From positions 1-64,000 of the forward strand of contig JBBSUG010000020.1 of NCBI GenBank assembly GCA_038235165.1: a DNA stretch of 64,000 nt. The letters are read 5' to 3'. The DNA comes from GCA-002050365 sp038235165 (lineage in GTDB: Bacteria; Acidobacteriota; Blastocatellia; Pyrinomonadales; Pyrinomonadaceae). Under the pieces are notes generated by a model that saw only the letters and a list, made by a program, of their open reading frames with translations, did not search any database and was not told the origin of the DNA. Below, in pieces: positions 1 to 7,535 of this stretch. A program made the position numbers and the translations under genes. Each line of letters opens with the position of its first letter. Position 1 is the first letter of the stretch.

Positions 1-39
1 CAAGCGTTGCTGATTTAACGCCGATTGCGTATCGTAGAG

Positions 40-120
40 TTGGCAGATAAGACAATAAAGTTCGATAAGTTTGATTTCCATAATAACTTCATCTTATCGA
101 ATTTATGTCTATCTGCTAAA
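40..120. repeat. Long imperfect inverted repeat
   Basis: Arms of about 33 bases face each other across a short spacer. The left arm starts TTGGCAGATAAGAC and the right arm ends GTCTATCTGCTAAA, and TTCGATAAG pairs with CTTATCGAA further in. It lies just after the stop of the minus-strand small membrane protein gene, so it would fold at the end of that transcript. No clear T-run follows, so it may be a dispersed repeat rather than a terminator. Confidence 0.6.
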
Positions 121-123
121 TTT

Positions 124-378
124 CTACTCTTGATTCGCATCGCTATTATGCACCAAGAAAAGGTGACAGGCATAGGATATATTGATGACAACAAGAACAA
201 AAAACACCAAAATAAACATTCCCACAATTGGAATTGCAATTGAGTCGCCATTCGTTGAAGTTCTCATTCCATTTTCGTATTCATAATTTAATTGGCTGCT
301 GAGGTGAAAATAATAAAAAATCGGAGATACGATCTGAATGACAGCACTTATGACAAACAAAAGGAAAGGTTTTTTCAT
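124..378 (-). CDS. Small two-helix membrane protein, unknown function
   Basis: This 84-residue product has a hydrophobic N-terminal segment (about residues 4-23), a polar loop rich in N, E and S, and a second long hydrophobic segment (about 49-72) ending in a short polar tail. The pattern fits a two-pass inner-membrane protein with the loop on the outside. I do not recognise a family. The ATG is followed by three lysines, which is normal for a membrane N-terminus, but no strong Shine-Dalgarno is visible. It stands alone on the minus strand, with a large hairpin after its stop. It could also be a spurious ORF; the clear hydrophobic pattern is the only support. Confidence 0.5.
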   Translation of the reverse strand: MKKPFLLFVISAVIQIVSPIFYYFHLSSQLNYEYENGMRTSTNGDSIAIPIVGMFILVFFVLVVINISYACHLFLVHNSDANQE

Positions 379-537
379 AATTCATTTTCTTACTATGTTT
401 GTATTTATCAAAATGTTCTTCCTGCTTTAATTTATCAAACCAACAGTTTTTGAAAAGGGATCGTCTTTAACGCCAAATTAACATAGCAGCACAAGATAGG
501 ATATTACCAAGCAACATCGACAAATCATGAAATAAGT

Positions 538-573
538 AAAGACTGTCTAATTATTTACTTAGAACAGCCTTTG
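538..573 (-). terminator. Possible terminator after the S41-like gene
   Basis: AAAGACTGTCTAA pairs imperfectly with TTAGAACAGCCTTT across a short loop. On the minus strand the hairpin follows the 614-1924 gene and is followed only by a broken T-rich stretch, so the call is weak. The T/C-rich bases 575-608 between it and the gene carry a short eight-base repeat (CCTTTTCA). Confidence 0.35.
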
Positions 574-613
574 CTTTTAACCTTTTCACCTTTTCACCTT
601 TTTAACTTTCCAT

Positions 614-1924
614 CTATCCTGCTTTCGCCGCCTGTGCTTTGCCGCGCAGGATCTCGAGAGCTTTTTTCATTTGCAAATCTTCCAACGCCGGTTTCGGCTG
701 TTCGGCTTTGGGAGTCGGCTGCGGAGTTGCTGTTTGATTCGGCTGGGGTTCTTGATTTTCCTGTTCCTGCTGGTCAACTAAATTTTCAACTTCAAGCGGT
801 TCTGGGGTTTCAGGACGTTTTACTTCAACCGAAGGTTTCACGCCGGAACTGCTTCTTTCGCTCGATAAAAATGTGCTGCCGTTTGCCGAAGCCCATTTTG
901 CCGTTGTTAAAAGCAACCCGTCGCCGCCGCGCAACGTGAATAACTGTTGCTGCGTTCCGGCACCAAAACTCCGTTCGCCGACGACTTCGCCGCGTTTGCG
1001 GTCGAGCATTGCCGAGGCGACGACTTCCGACGCGCCCGCCGTTCCCAAATCAATTAACGCCGCGACATCGCCGCCGAATAGAAATTTATTCGGGTCAGCC
1101 GTAAACGTCTGCGTCACTTTGTTGTCGCGCCCAATGATTTCCGCCAAGTTGCCGTCTTTGATAAAAAGATTGGCGACATCAACGCCTTCGTTAATATCTC
1201 CCGCTGCCACGCCGCGCAAATCGAGGATGATTTTTTGAATATTCTGTTTCATCAAATCCTGAACGTGGGCGCGAATGTCGGCGGCTTCGCCTTTCTCCAA
1301 ACTGTAAACTTTGATGACACCGATTTTGCCGTCTTCGATTTTCGCTTCCGACGAGGGAATTTTATAACTGCCGCGCGGGACGGCGATGGTTTGCGGCTTT
1401 GACCCTGTTCTCAAAACGCGCAAATTTGTTTTCGAACCTGATTCGCCGAGCAGCAACTGCCGCGCATCGTACAAAGAAATATCGCGGGTCGCTTTGTTTT
1501 CGATATATTCGATCACGTCGCCCGCTTTGAGTCCGGCTTTGTCCGCCGGGGAATCTTTAATGACGGAGACGACGTAGAGGTAGCCGGACACCTGCGAAAA
1601 TTCCGCGCCGATACCGGCTAATGTGTTTTGTTTCTTCGCCTGGTAATCCTTTACTTGATCCGCCGTTAAATATGACGAATAGGCATCGAGTCCGGCAGCT
1701 AAACCGCGCATTGCCCCGCCGCGAACTTTTTCAAGGTTCGGTTCGTCAACATAATCGTTTTGAATATGCTGCAAAACGCTTTCAAAAATACGAATTTGCG
1801 CCCCGGCATCGTTTATCGGTTGTTGAGCATGAGACTGCCACACACCTAAAATGCCGCCGACCACCGCATACAACGCGACTCCCGCCGACACCAAACCGAT
1901 CATAAATTTTCCGCGATATGACAT
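614..1924 (-). CDS. S41 (C-terminal processing) peptidase homologue with both catalytic residues lost
   Basis: The 436-residue protein has an N-terminal signal anchor (about residues 7-28), the S41 N-terminal helical region (45-95), a PDZ domain (about 100-185), the S41 fold (195-345) and a Pro/Glu/Gln-rich tail with a final helix. In active members the nucleophile lies in GSASASE and the lysine in FGKG, 25 residues later. Here these read GTAGASE (Gly297) and FGAG (Ala322), so both Ser and Lys are replaced while the spacing is kept. The fold is otherwise well preserved, with no stops or frameshifts, which suggests a retained non-proteolytic role such as substrate binding or regulation. An intact paralogue is at 15206-16927. 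AGAGG lies about 8 bases before the ATG. It is divergent from ruvX. Confidence 0.93.
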   Translation of the reverse strand: MSYRGKFMIGLVSAGVALYAVVGGILGVWQSHAQQPINDAGAQIRIFESVLQHIQNDYVDEPNLEKVRGGAMRGLAAGLDAYSSYLTADQVKDYQAKKQNTLAGIGAEFSQVSGYLYVVSVIKDSPADKAGLKAGDVIEYIENKATRDISLYDARQLLLGESGSKTNLRVLRTGSKPQTIAVPRGSYKIPSSEAKIEDGKIGVIKVYSLEKGEAADIRAHVQDLMKQNIQKIILDLRGVAAGDINEGVDVANLFIKDGNLAEIIGRDNKVTQTFTADPNKFLFGGDVAALIDLGTAGASEVVASAMLDRKRGEVVGERSFGAGTQQQLFTLRGGDGLLLTTAKWASANGSTFLSSERSSSGVKPSVEVKRPETPEPLEVENLVDQQEQENQEPQPNQTATPQPTPKAEQPKPALEDLQMKKALEILRGKAQAAKAG

Positions 1925-1988
1925 TCTTTATACCTCTTAGTTTTTGTTATAATGAGCTGCTAACAATTATCTATTAACTAAATTTTTC

Positions 1989-2468
1989 GTGCAAGAACTA
2001 GAAACAACTAATCCTGATGATCTTACAGATGTTTTTCGCGCTCCCGTCAAAGGCAGATTACTGGCTCTCGATTTGGGGACGAAACGCATCGGGGTCGCCG
2101 TCAGCGACGAACTGCAATTCACCGTGCGCCCGGTTTGTGTGATTGAACGCACAAGCTGGAAAAAAGTTCTCAAACAAATTATCAATCATCTGGAAAACTT
2201 TGATGCCGTCGGATTGGTTTTAGGTTTGCCGTACAACTCGGACGGTTCGGAAAGCGCGATGTCGGGCGAGGCACGGCGACTGGCGCGAAACTTTTCACTC
2301 TCGCTCAACGTGCCGGTTATTTTGATGGATGAACGCCTAACATCTTATGAAGCCAAAGGTTATCTCACCAAACTCGGATTGAGTTTAAAGGAAATCAGAA
2401 AACGGGTGGACAGCGAAGCCGCCGCCATTATTTTAAGCGACTTCATCGAATTCAGAAACTCGCAATAG
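1989..2468 (+). CDS. ruvX: RuvX/YqgF-family Holliday junction resolvase-like nuclease
   Basis: This 159-residue RNase H-fold protein carries the family's first strand motif LALDLGTKRIGVAVSD, the central VLGLPYNSDGS region and the C-terminal MDERLTSYEA motif. The acidic residues in these motifs are the expected metal ligands. The family acts in Holliday junction resolution and/or 16S rRNA 5'-end maturation. The only in-frame start ahead of the core is GTG at 1989, giving about 20 extra residues before the usual domain start. The stop runs straight into a heptamer repeat. It is divergent from the S41-like gene with a 64-base gap. Confidence 0.93.
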   Translation: MQELETTNPDDLTDVFRAPVKGRLLALDLGTKRIGVAVSDELQFTVRPVCVIERTSWKKVLKQIINHLENFDAVGLVLGLPYNSDGSESAMSGEARRLARNFSLSLNVPVILMDERLTSYEAKGYLTKLGLSLKEIRKRVDSEAAAIILSDFIEFRNSQ

Positions 2469-2550
2469 GTTCAAGGTTTCAGGTTTCAAGTTCAAGGTTT
2501 TCAATTTGGAATTTGGAATCTGGAATCTGCAACCTTGAATCCGAAACCTA
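2466..2550. repeat. Heptamer-periodic intergenic repeat
   Basis: Seven-base units (GGTTTCA and GGTTCAA types, then AATTTGG and AATCTGG types, then AACCTTG) follow one another with little interruption. The left half is partly complementary to the right half, so it can fold. It fills the whole gap between the convergent ruvX and acylase genes and even supplies the acylase stop codon. Confidence 0.75.
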
Positions 2551-4908
2551 TTTCGTCGGTATCAGCACCATCACGTCTTTCGCAGCTTTTTCGACTGCCG
2601 GTTTTGTGAACGGGAAAACCGGCGTGTTGCCGGTGCGCCAACCTTCCAATTGATCTTTGTAAAACGGTGATTTCGGATCGCCGCTTTCGCCGAGCGCAAT
2701 GCCGTGGCGTGTTTCGTCCCAATTTCCGGGAACGGTAATGTGGCGCATCGAAACATTTGCGCCGACATTCGGCGTTTCACCGCTGCCGTATTTCGGAAAT
2801 GCGTCAATCGCAAAAAGTCCGCCGATCAGCGGCGCAGCGGCTAACGGGTGATTGAATCTTATTTTATACGCTTCTCCGTACAGCCAATTACCGTCGTCCG
2901 CGCCGTATTTCGCCGTCAGGTTTTTACGCGCTTCAGCATCTGCCGCTTTGAGCAGTTCGTCGTAATTTTTAAATTCTTTCGGCAGCCAGTTCGCCGGTTT
3001 TTCAGTTTCCAGCCAATCAACAAACGAAGCCATTTCGCCCCAACGGTAAGCGTTCGCCCGTTCCGCGCCGATGTTGGCGGTCAAAACTTTGTTGAGAAAA
3101 GAATTTCTGATCTCGCTAATCAGCAGAGCCGCATTTGAATCGGCAGACATTTTCCCGTCCCAGCCGCGCAGAATGTCGAGAGTTTCCTTTGACGCGGCAT
3201 TATTTTTGACGATTTCACGCGCAAAACTTGATGATGAAATATTAAAAACGTCGCGCTGAATGTCCATCACGTCATTGACCGAGACTTTCGTGTTCGCCTG
3301 TAAAAGCTGGTAAATTCGCCGCGCCCGATACGGTGAAGCCCACTGATGCGTCAAAAAATACTTGTAGCTGTCGCCGACGATGCGCTGGTTCGCCGTGACG
3401 ATAAAACCTTCGGGCGGATTGTAACTGCTCGGCAGTTCGTCATAAGGAATGTAGCCGACCCAGTCGCCGTTGTTCGTCGCGCCGTTATATGGGAGCGAAC
3501 CGTCGCCGGTGCGCCGAATCGGGATTTTTCCGCCGTTGTGAAATCCGATATTTCCCTTTACATCGGCATACACAAAATTCTGCGTTGCGCCGCCGTAGGT
3601 TTTTAGCGCGTTATTAAAATCGTTCCAGTCCTTCGCCCGGTTGAGCAGCAAAAACGCTTCAAACGGATTTTGACTGACATCGCGCACCGTCCATTTCAGC
3701 GCGTATTTTTTATCATCCTGCCCGGTGATGACCACACCGTCGCGGGTCTCGACAATCTCAATCGTTTCCGTTTCAGTTTCGGGATTCAGCACATTTTTGC
3801 GAACTTTTATTTCTTCGCGCCGCGTTTTCGCGTCCACCCAGCCGGTCGGCGTTTTGTATTGATTTTTGTCGTTAAAAGTTTCTGCATACAAATCCTGTAC
3901 GTCGGGACCGAGATTGGTCGCGCCCCACGCGATGTATTCGTTATGACCGAGAATCACGCCCGGAACGCCCGGCAGAGTGACACCAGAAACACGCATTCCC
4001 GACGCGGCAAGATTCGCCAAATACCAAATTGAAGGCACGGACGGCGGCAAATGCGGATCGTTCGCCAAAATCGGATTTTTGTCCAGAGTCCGCTTCCCCG
4101 AAATCACCCAATTGTTGCTCGCCGCGTTGAATTCCTGATAAAATCCGATTCTCTCCAGCGAAGATTGGCGAAGTTCGGCATCGCGCCGCGCAAATTCCAA
4201 CAACGCCGCATCCGCAATGTTTTCTTTCAATTTGGAATCTGGAATTTGGAATCTGGAATTCTTCGCCGTGTCTTTACCGACGACCAGCACATCGAACGGC
4301 GTTTTCTCAATAAACAACTGCTTGTATTTCTCCGGCGGCAGATCGGTAAACGCCGCCCGTTCGACATCGGTTTGCCACGTCGTGCTTAACCCGTCGGCTA
4401 AAATCGCGCCGATCACGAGCGAATCGGTCGGCTTCCATTCGGTCGGTTTATATTTGAGAATTTGAAATTCAACCGGCAGTGTTTTTCCGTCCAGTGAAGC
4501 GATGTAAGCGTTCACGCCGCGAGCGTAACTTTCAAGGATATTTTTTTGTTCGGGCGTAAATGTTTTATAAGATTCTTCGACAATTTGTGAAAACCCGAAT
4601 CTGCGCCAGCGTTTGTCTTCTTCGACGGTTAATTTTCCGAACAATTCGGCAGTTTCGCCGCGAGCAACACGGCGATACAAATCCATCTGCCACAACCGGT
4701 CACCCGCCGTTGTGTATCCCTGCGCGAAATACAAATCCGCCTCATTTGCCGCTTCGATATATGGAATGCTTCGCTCGTCGCGCCGCACCGTCACAGTTCC
4801 CTGCAAGCCGGAAACAGACACGCTCCGCGCCGGAATTTGTGCAAAACAAGAAGTTACCGACATCAAAACGGTAATAATAAACGTCACAAAAGCAATTCTA
4901 ATTTTCAT
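2548..4908 (-). CDS. Penicillin acylase family (S45, Ntn-hydrolase) secreted amidase
   Basis: The 786-residue precursor has a signal peptide (residues 1-24), an alpha chain, a spacer and a beta chain starting at Ser264 in the motif ASNNWVISG, where Ntn hydrolases cut themselves and expose the catalytic Ser. Downstream landmarks match the family: NPILANDPHL, PGVPGVILGHNEYIAWGATN and NFVYADVKGNIG. Family members hydrolyse the amide bond of acylated amines (penicillins, acyl-homoserine lactones, other N-acyl compounds); the substrate here cannot be told. The ATG at 4908 is chosen because the signal peptide starts there; an upstream in-frame ATG at 4932 lies in a repeat. A heptamer repeat is embedded in frame at about residues 216-227, shortly before the cleavage site. 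Confidence 0.93.
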   Translation of the reverse strand: MKIRIAFVTFIITVLMSVTSCFAQIPARSVSVSGLQGTVTVRRDERSIPYIEAANEADLYFAQGYTTAGDRLWQMDLYRRVARGETAELFGKLTVEEDKRWRRFGFSQIVEESYKTFTPEQKNILESYARGVNAYIASLDGKTLPVEFQILKYKPTEWKPTDSLVIGAILADGLSTTWQTDVERAAFTDLPPEKYKQLFIEKTPFDVLVVGKDTAKNSRFQIPDSKLKENIADAALLEFARRDAELRQSSLERIGFYQEFNAASNNWVISGKRTLDKNPILANDPHLPPSVPSIWYLANLAASGMRVSGVTLPGVPGVILGHNEYIAWGATNLGPDVQDLYAETFNDKNQYKTPTGWVDAKTRREEIKVRKNVLNPETETETIEIVETRDGVVITGQDDKKYALKWTVRDVSQNPFEAFLLLNRAKDWNDFNNALKTYGGATQNFVYADVKGNIGFHNGGKIPIRRTGDGSLPYNGATNNGDWVGYIPYDELPSSYNPPEGFIVTANQRIVGDSYKYFLTHQWASPYRARRIYQLLQANTKVSVNDVMDIQRDVFNISSSSFAREIVKNNAASKETLDILRGWDGKMSADSNAALLISEIRNSFLNKVLTANIGAERANAYRWGEMASFVDWLETEKPANWLPKEFKNYDELLKAADAEARKNLTAKYGADDGNWLYGEAYKIRFNHPLAAAPLIGGLFAIDAFPKYGSGETPNVGANVSMRHITVPGNWDETRHGIALGESGDPKSPFYKDQLEGWRTGNTPVFPFTKPAVEKAAKDVMVLIPTK
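4228..4262. repeat. Heptamer repeat embedded in the acylase reading frame
   Basis: Five consecutive seven-base units (CAATTTG, GAATCTG, GAATTTG, GAATCTG, GAATTCT) lie inside the acylase gene and are nearly the same as those in the 2466-2550 gap. They encode a short polar stretch (NSRFQIPDSKL) in the region joining the alpha and beta chains, where extra residues are likely tolerated. Confidence 0.75.
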
Positions 4909-4945
4909 AATCCAATCTAAAACCTGAAACATTGAACCTGTAACC
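4909..4945. repeat. Short heptamer-periodic repeat
   Basis: Units such as CCTGAAA, CATTGAA and CCTGTAA fill the gap between the ABC ATPase start-side neighbour and the acylase gene, and run up to the stop codon of the ABC gene at 4945. Same family as 2466-2550. Confidence 0.6.
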
Positions 4946-5919
4946 TAGTTTTTAAGCACGAGAATGCGATCCGGCGGCAGTCCGACCATACATTCTTCGC
5001 CGATGTGCAGACCGACCAGCCGCAAAACCATTGCTTCGAGCCGCAGTCCTTCAGCATCGAGAATAATCAGTGTTGATTCGCCTCTGAAAATAACGTTGGC
5101 GATTTTGGCTCTCAGCAGATTGTCTTCGGGAAAAGACGCGCCGAACGAGATGGAAATATGTTCGGGGCGAATCGCCAAAGTTACTTTTTTATCATTTGGG
5201 TCGAGCAGTTCTCGGTCAATTTTATCAGTGTGAAGACGATGTTTGCCCTGATATGTGATAAATTCGGGCATATCGGAATTGGCAGAAGCGGCAAATTCGG
5301 CTTCGATTAGATTATTTCTGCCGGTGACGCGGGCGACGACCGGCGAATTCGGATGATCGTAAACTTCGCGCGGCGTTCCGGTCTGCACGATCACGCCGTT
5401 GTGAAGAACCGCCACGCGGTCACAGACCGAAAAAATTTCGTCGTAATCATTGGTGGCGAATATCACCGTCAGATTTTTTTCTTTGGCTTTGCTTCGCAGT
5501 TTTTCACAGTTGTTTTCGCGCGTCTGCTCATCCATAAAGCAAAATTGATTGTCAAGCAGCAGCACTTCTTCGGCACTGCCCAATGCTTCATGAAGCGCAA
5601 GAGTTTGTCCTTCGCCGTCGGCTAATTGTGACGTGTTTTCCGTGTTGAAAATTGATTTCCAAAACGCGGCGTTGGTCAAATTCGGAAAGTGAAAGCCGCG
5701 ATCTTCACAGGATATATAGGTAATGTCCCGCGAATCGAAATGAACGGTTCCGCCGTCGGGCTTTAAAATTCCCGCGATGGTTCGCATCATCGTCGTTTTC
5801 CCTTCGCCGACCACGCCGAACAAACCCAGGATTTCGCCGCGTTCGACTTCGAGCGAAACATCTTTGAGTACCCAGTTGTCATCAAATTTTTTGGAAAGAT
5901 TCTTTATGATAAGTGTCAT
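4945..5919 (-). CDS. Degenerate ABC transporter ATP-binding subunit with TOBE-like C-terminus
   Basis: The 324-residue protein starts like a MalK/PotA-type ATPase, with a good Walker A (GVVGEGKTT, residues 35-43). The rest is eroded. The Q-loop glutamine is absent (CEDRGFHFP), the helical subdomain is about 30 residues shorter than usual, the signature reads LADGEGQ (99-105), the Walker B glutamate is Asn124 (LLLDNQ) and the H-loop histidine is Asn157 (ATNDYDE). Residues from about 200 match the TOBE-type regulatory extension (IRPEHI). No permease or binding protein is nearby. It probably binds ATP but is unlikely to hydrolyse it in the normal way. The intact frame argues against recent decay. 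Confidence 0.85.
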   Translation of the reverse strand: MTLIIKNLSKKFDDNWVLKDVSLEVERGEILGLFGVVGEGKTTMMRTIAGILKPDGGTVHFDSRDITYISCEDRGFHFPNLTNAAFWKSIFNTENTSQLADGEGQTLALHEALGSAEEVLLLDNQFCFMDEQTRENNCEKLRSKAKEKNLTVIFATNDYDEIFSVCDRVAVLHNGVIVQTGTPREVYDHPNSPVVARVTGRNNLIEAEFAASANSDMPEFITYQGKHRLHTDKIDRELLDPNDKKVTLAIRPEHISISFGASFPEDNLLRAKIANVIFRGESTLIILDAEGLRLEAMVLRLVGLHIGEECMVGLPPDRILVLKN

Positions 5920-6039
5920 CGTTTTATTTTAAAATTGAAACTTTAGCAGAAAAGCCGCGTGCAAAGTTAGAGTATGCTTTTGTCATCGGATTTAGGCAAG
6001 TGTAAAATTATTACAAAAAATAAAGGGAAGGTAAAACAA

Positions 6040-6309
6040 ATGTCTGATAAAAATCCGAGTATAACACGCAAATTGGCTCAAGCCGGCGGTTGGAGTTTAG
6101 TTCGCCGCGTGGCGAAATCGGTGCCTTATGTCGGTTCGGCGATAGCAATCGGGATGGTCGGCTACGACATTAAGCGAAAGGGTGTGGTCGGCGGTGTTTT
6201 GAACACCGGAATTGACGCGATTCCTTTCGTCGGCACGGGGAAAAACATCGTCGAATTTTTTACGGGCGATCTTTTTCCGGATAAAACGGTGAAAAAAGTT
6301 AAAAGCTGA
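6040..6309 (+). CDS. Small Gly/Val-rich protein, unknown function
   Basis: The 89-residue product has a basic N-terminus, then two related hydrophobic stretches, VPYVGSAIAIGMVGYDIKRK and GIDAIPFVGTGKNIVEFFTG, and a lysine-rich end. The glycine-spaced hydrophobic segments suggest membrane association or helix packing. I do not recognise a family. The ATG at 6040 is chosen over one 22 codons earlier because GGGAAGG lies about 10 bases before it. It stands between a divergent ABC ATPase gene and a co-directional secreted protein gene. Confidence 0.65.
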   Translation: MSDKNPSITRKLAQAGGWSLVRRVAKSVPYVGSAIAIGMVGYDIKRKGVVGGVLNTGIDAIPFVGTGKNIVEFFTGDLFPDKTVKKVKS

Positions 6310-6396
6310 AAATGCGAAAAGTTTAAGCCGGGAAGCGTTGATGGAATGTTGGTATTTTTGGCTGTTTGCTTTTCGCTCATTCGCGTTAATAAAATT

Positions 6397-7149
6397 ATGA
6401 GAGTTAAAATTCGGAGCTTAAAGTTGTCAAAGTTTTACATTGCGCTGGCATTTTTATTGTGTTTATTCGTTTCATTTTCAGAAATGAACGCGCAGACGAC
6501 GCGCCGTAAAAGAACAGTTCCGCCGTTCACATCGCCAACTCCGCCGCCCGTGCAAACGGTTCCGGAAATCGTCAGCCGCGCCACCGATTATCCGAATGAG
6601 AATCAAATAATTGTGCCGACAAATGTACCAACCGAAAATACGGCAAACGAACCGACGACTTTGGATGAAAAGATTGACAAAGTAAATACGCGGCTCAAAG
6701 ATATGAGTTCGCGGCTCAAATCGCTCGAATCAACGCAGAAAAACGAGTATGATGAAAAACAAAAACGTCTGCTGTTGAATTTGGATATTCTGACGCGGGC
6801 GGAACAGCGTGCCGAGTCGCTGCGAAAACAGCTTTTTGAATTGATCGAAAAGGAAAATTCGGTTAAGACCCAAATCGAACGGGTCGAGTATAATGCGCGT
6901 CCGGAAATGATCGAACGCTCCGCCACCTTTGCCGGTTCGCTGAGACCGGAAGAAATCCGCGACCAAAATAAAAAATCGCTCGCAACCGAAAAGGCGAAAC
7001 TCGATTCGCTGCTCGCCCAAATACAATCAAACCGCACAAATTTAGAAGCCAACGTCCAAAAAGCCGACGAACTGGTTGAAAAAGTCCGTGCCAAAACCGA
7101 AAAAGCAATTGACGATTCTCTGACCGACGAAAAAACCGACGGAAATTGA
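6397..7149 (+). CDS. Exported coiled-coil protein, unknown function
   Basis: The 250-residue product has a signal peptide (about residues 8-33, ending near NAQ), a Pro/Thr-rich linker (about 35-90) and a long charged region (95-245) with heptad-like spacing and frequent K, E, L and R, broken once by a GSLRPEEIRDQ segment. It is probably periplasmic or envelope-attached and dimeric. No enzymatic motif is seen. The ATG at 6397 places the signal peptide at the N-terminus; an upstream ATG at 6346 would add 17 residues. It lies 88 bases after the previous small gene and ends just before a MITE-like element. Confidence 0.75.
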   Translation: MRVKIRSLKLSKFYIALAFLLCLFVSFSEMNAQTTRRKRTVPPFTSPTPPPVQTVPEIVSRATDYPNENQIIVPTNVPTENTANEPTTLDEKIDKVNTRLKDMSSRLKSLESTQKNEYDEKQKRLLLNLDILTRAEQRAESLRKQLFELIEKENSVKTQIERVEYNARPEMIERSATFAGSLRPEEIRDQNKKSLATEKAKLDSLLAQIQSNRTNLEANVQKADELVEKVRAKTEKAIDDSLTDEKTDGN

Positions 7150-7154
7150 TTGAG

Positions 7155-7430
7155 GGAGTGCGAACGGCTCATCCGCCAACGCCAGCGCAGCAAGGCATTA
7201 AACTGGGAGCGCGGACGGCTCGTCCGCCAACATCAGCGAAGCAAAATGTTGCAGCGTGTCTTGATTAATAAAACAAATCGAACGCAAATGCTTTCTCTCT
7301 GTAGACTGTTCGCGTCTATCAACACCGGCAAAATGAGAGAGTTGAATGCGTTGTTCCATCAGCTGCCTGGTTAGTAACGAACCTTATTGCGCTGTTCGCG
7401 CTCGAAGGGCGGACGAGCCGTCCGCGTTCC
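7155..7430. mobile_element. MITE-like hairpin element, composite copy
   Basis: Two left-end sequences in tandem (at 7155 and 7206, the latter GGAGCGCGGACGGCTCGTCC) are paired with one inverted right end at 7408-7430 (GGCGGACGAGCCGTCCGCG). It matches three other copies at 27558, 30321 and 56343 but is longer, as if one element had inserted next to a partial copy. It carries no transposase. It occupies most of the 7150-7535 gap; the rest holds only the ribosome binding site of the next gene. Confidence 0.8.
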
Positions 7431-7535
7431 TTGTCTGAAGCGTCCGCGATCCTTTTTAGTTTGTTTTTTTTCTGCAAGTGACGGCAATCGCCCTCGTTCC
7501 CTAATTGGTCGAATCAAAAATTAAGGAGAAAATTG

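Noticed and set aside
7150..7374. Open frame of 74 codons after the coiled-coil protein gene
   Set aside because: It lies almost wholly in the MITE-like element, with repeated Arg-rich words that reflect the repeat, and lacks a ribosome binding site.
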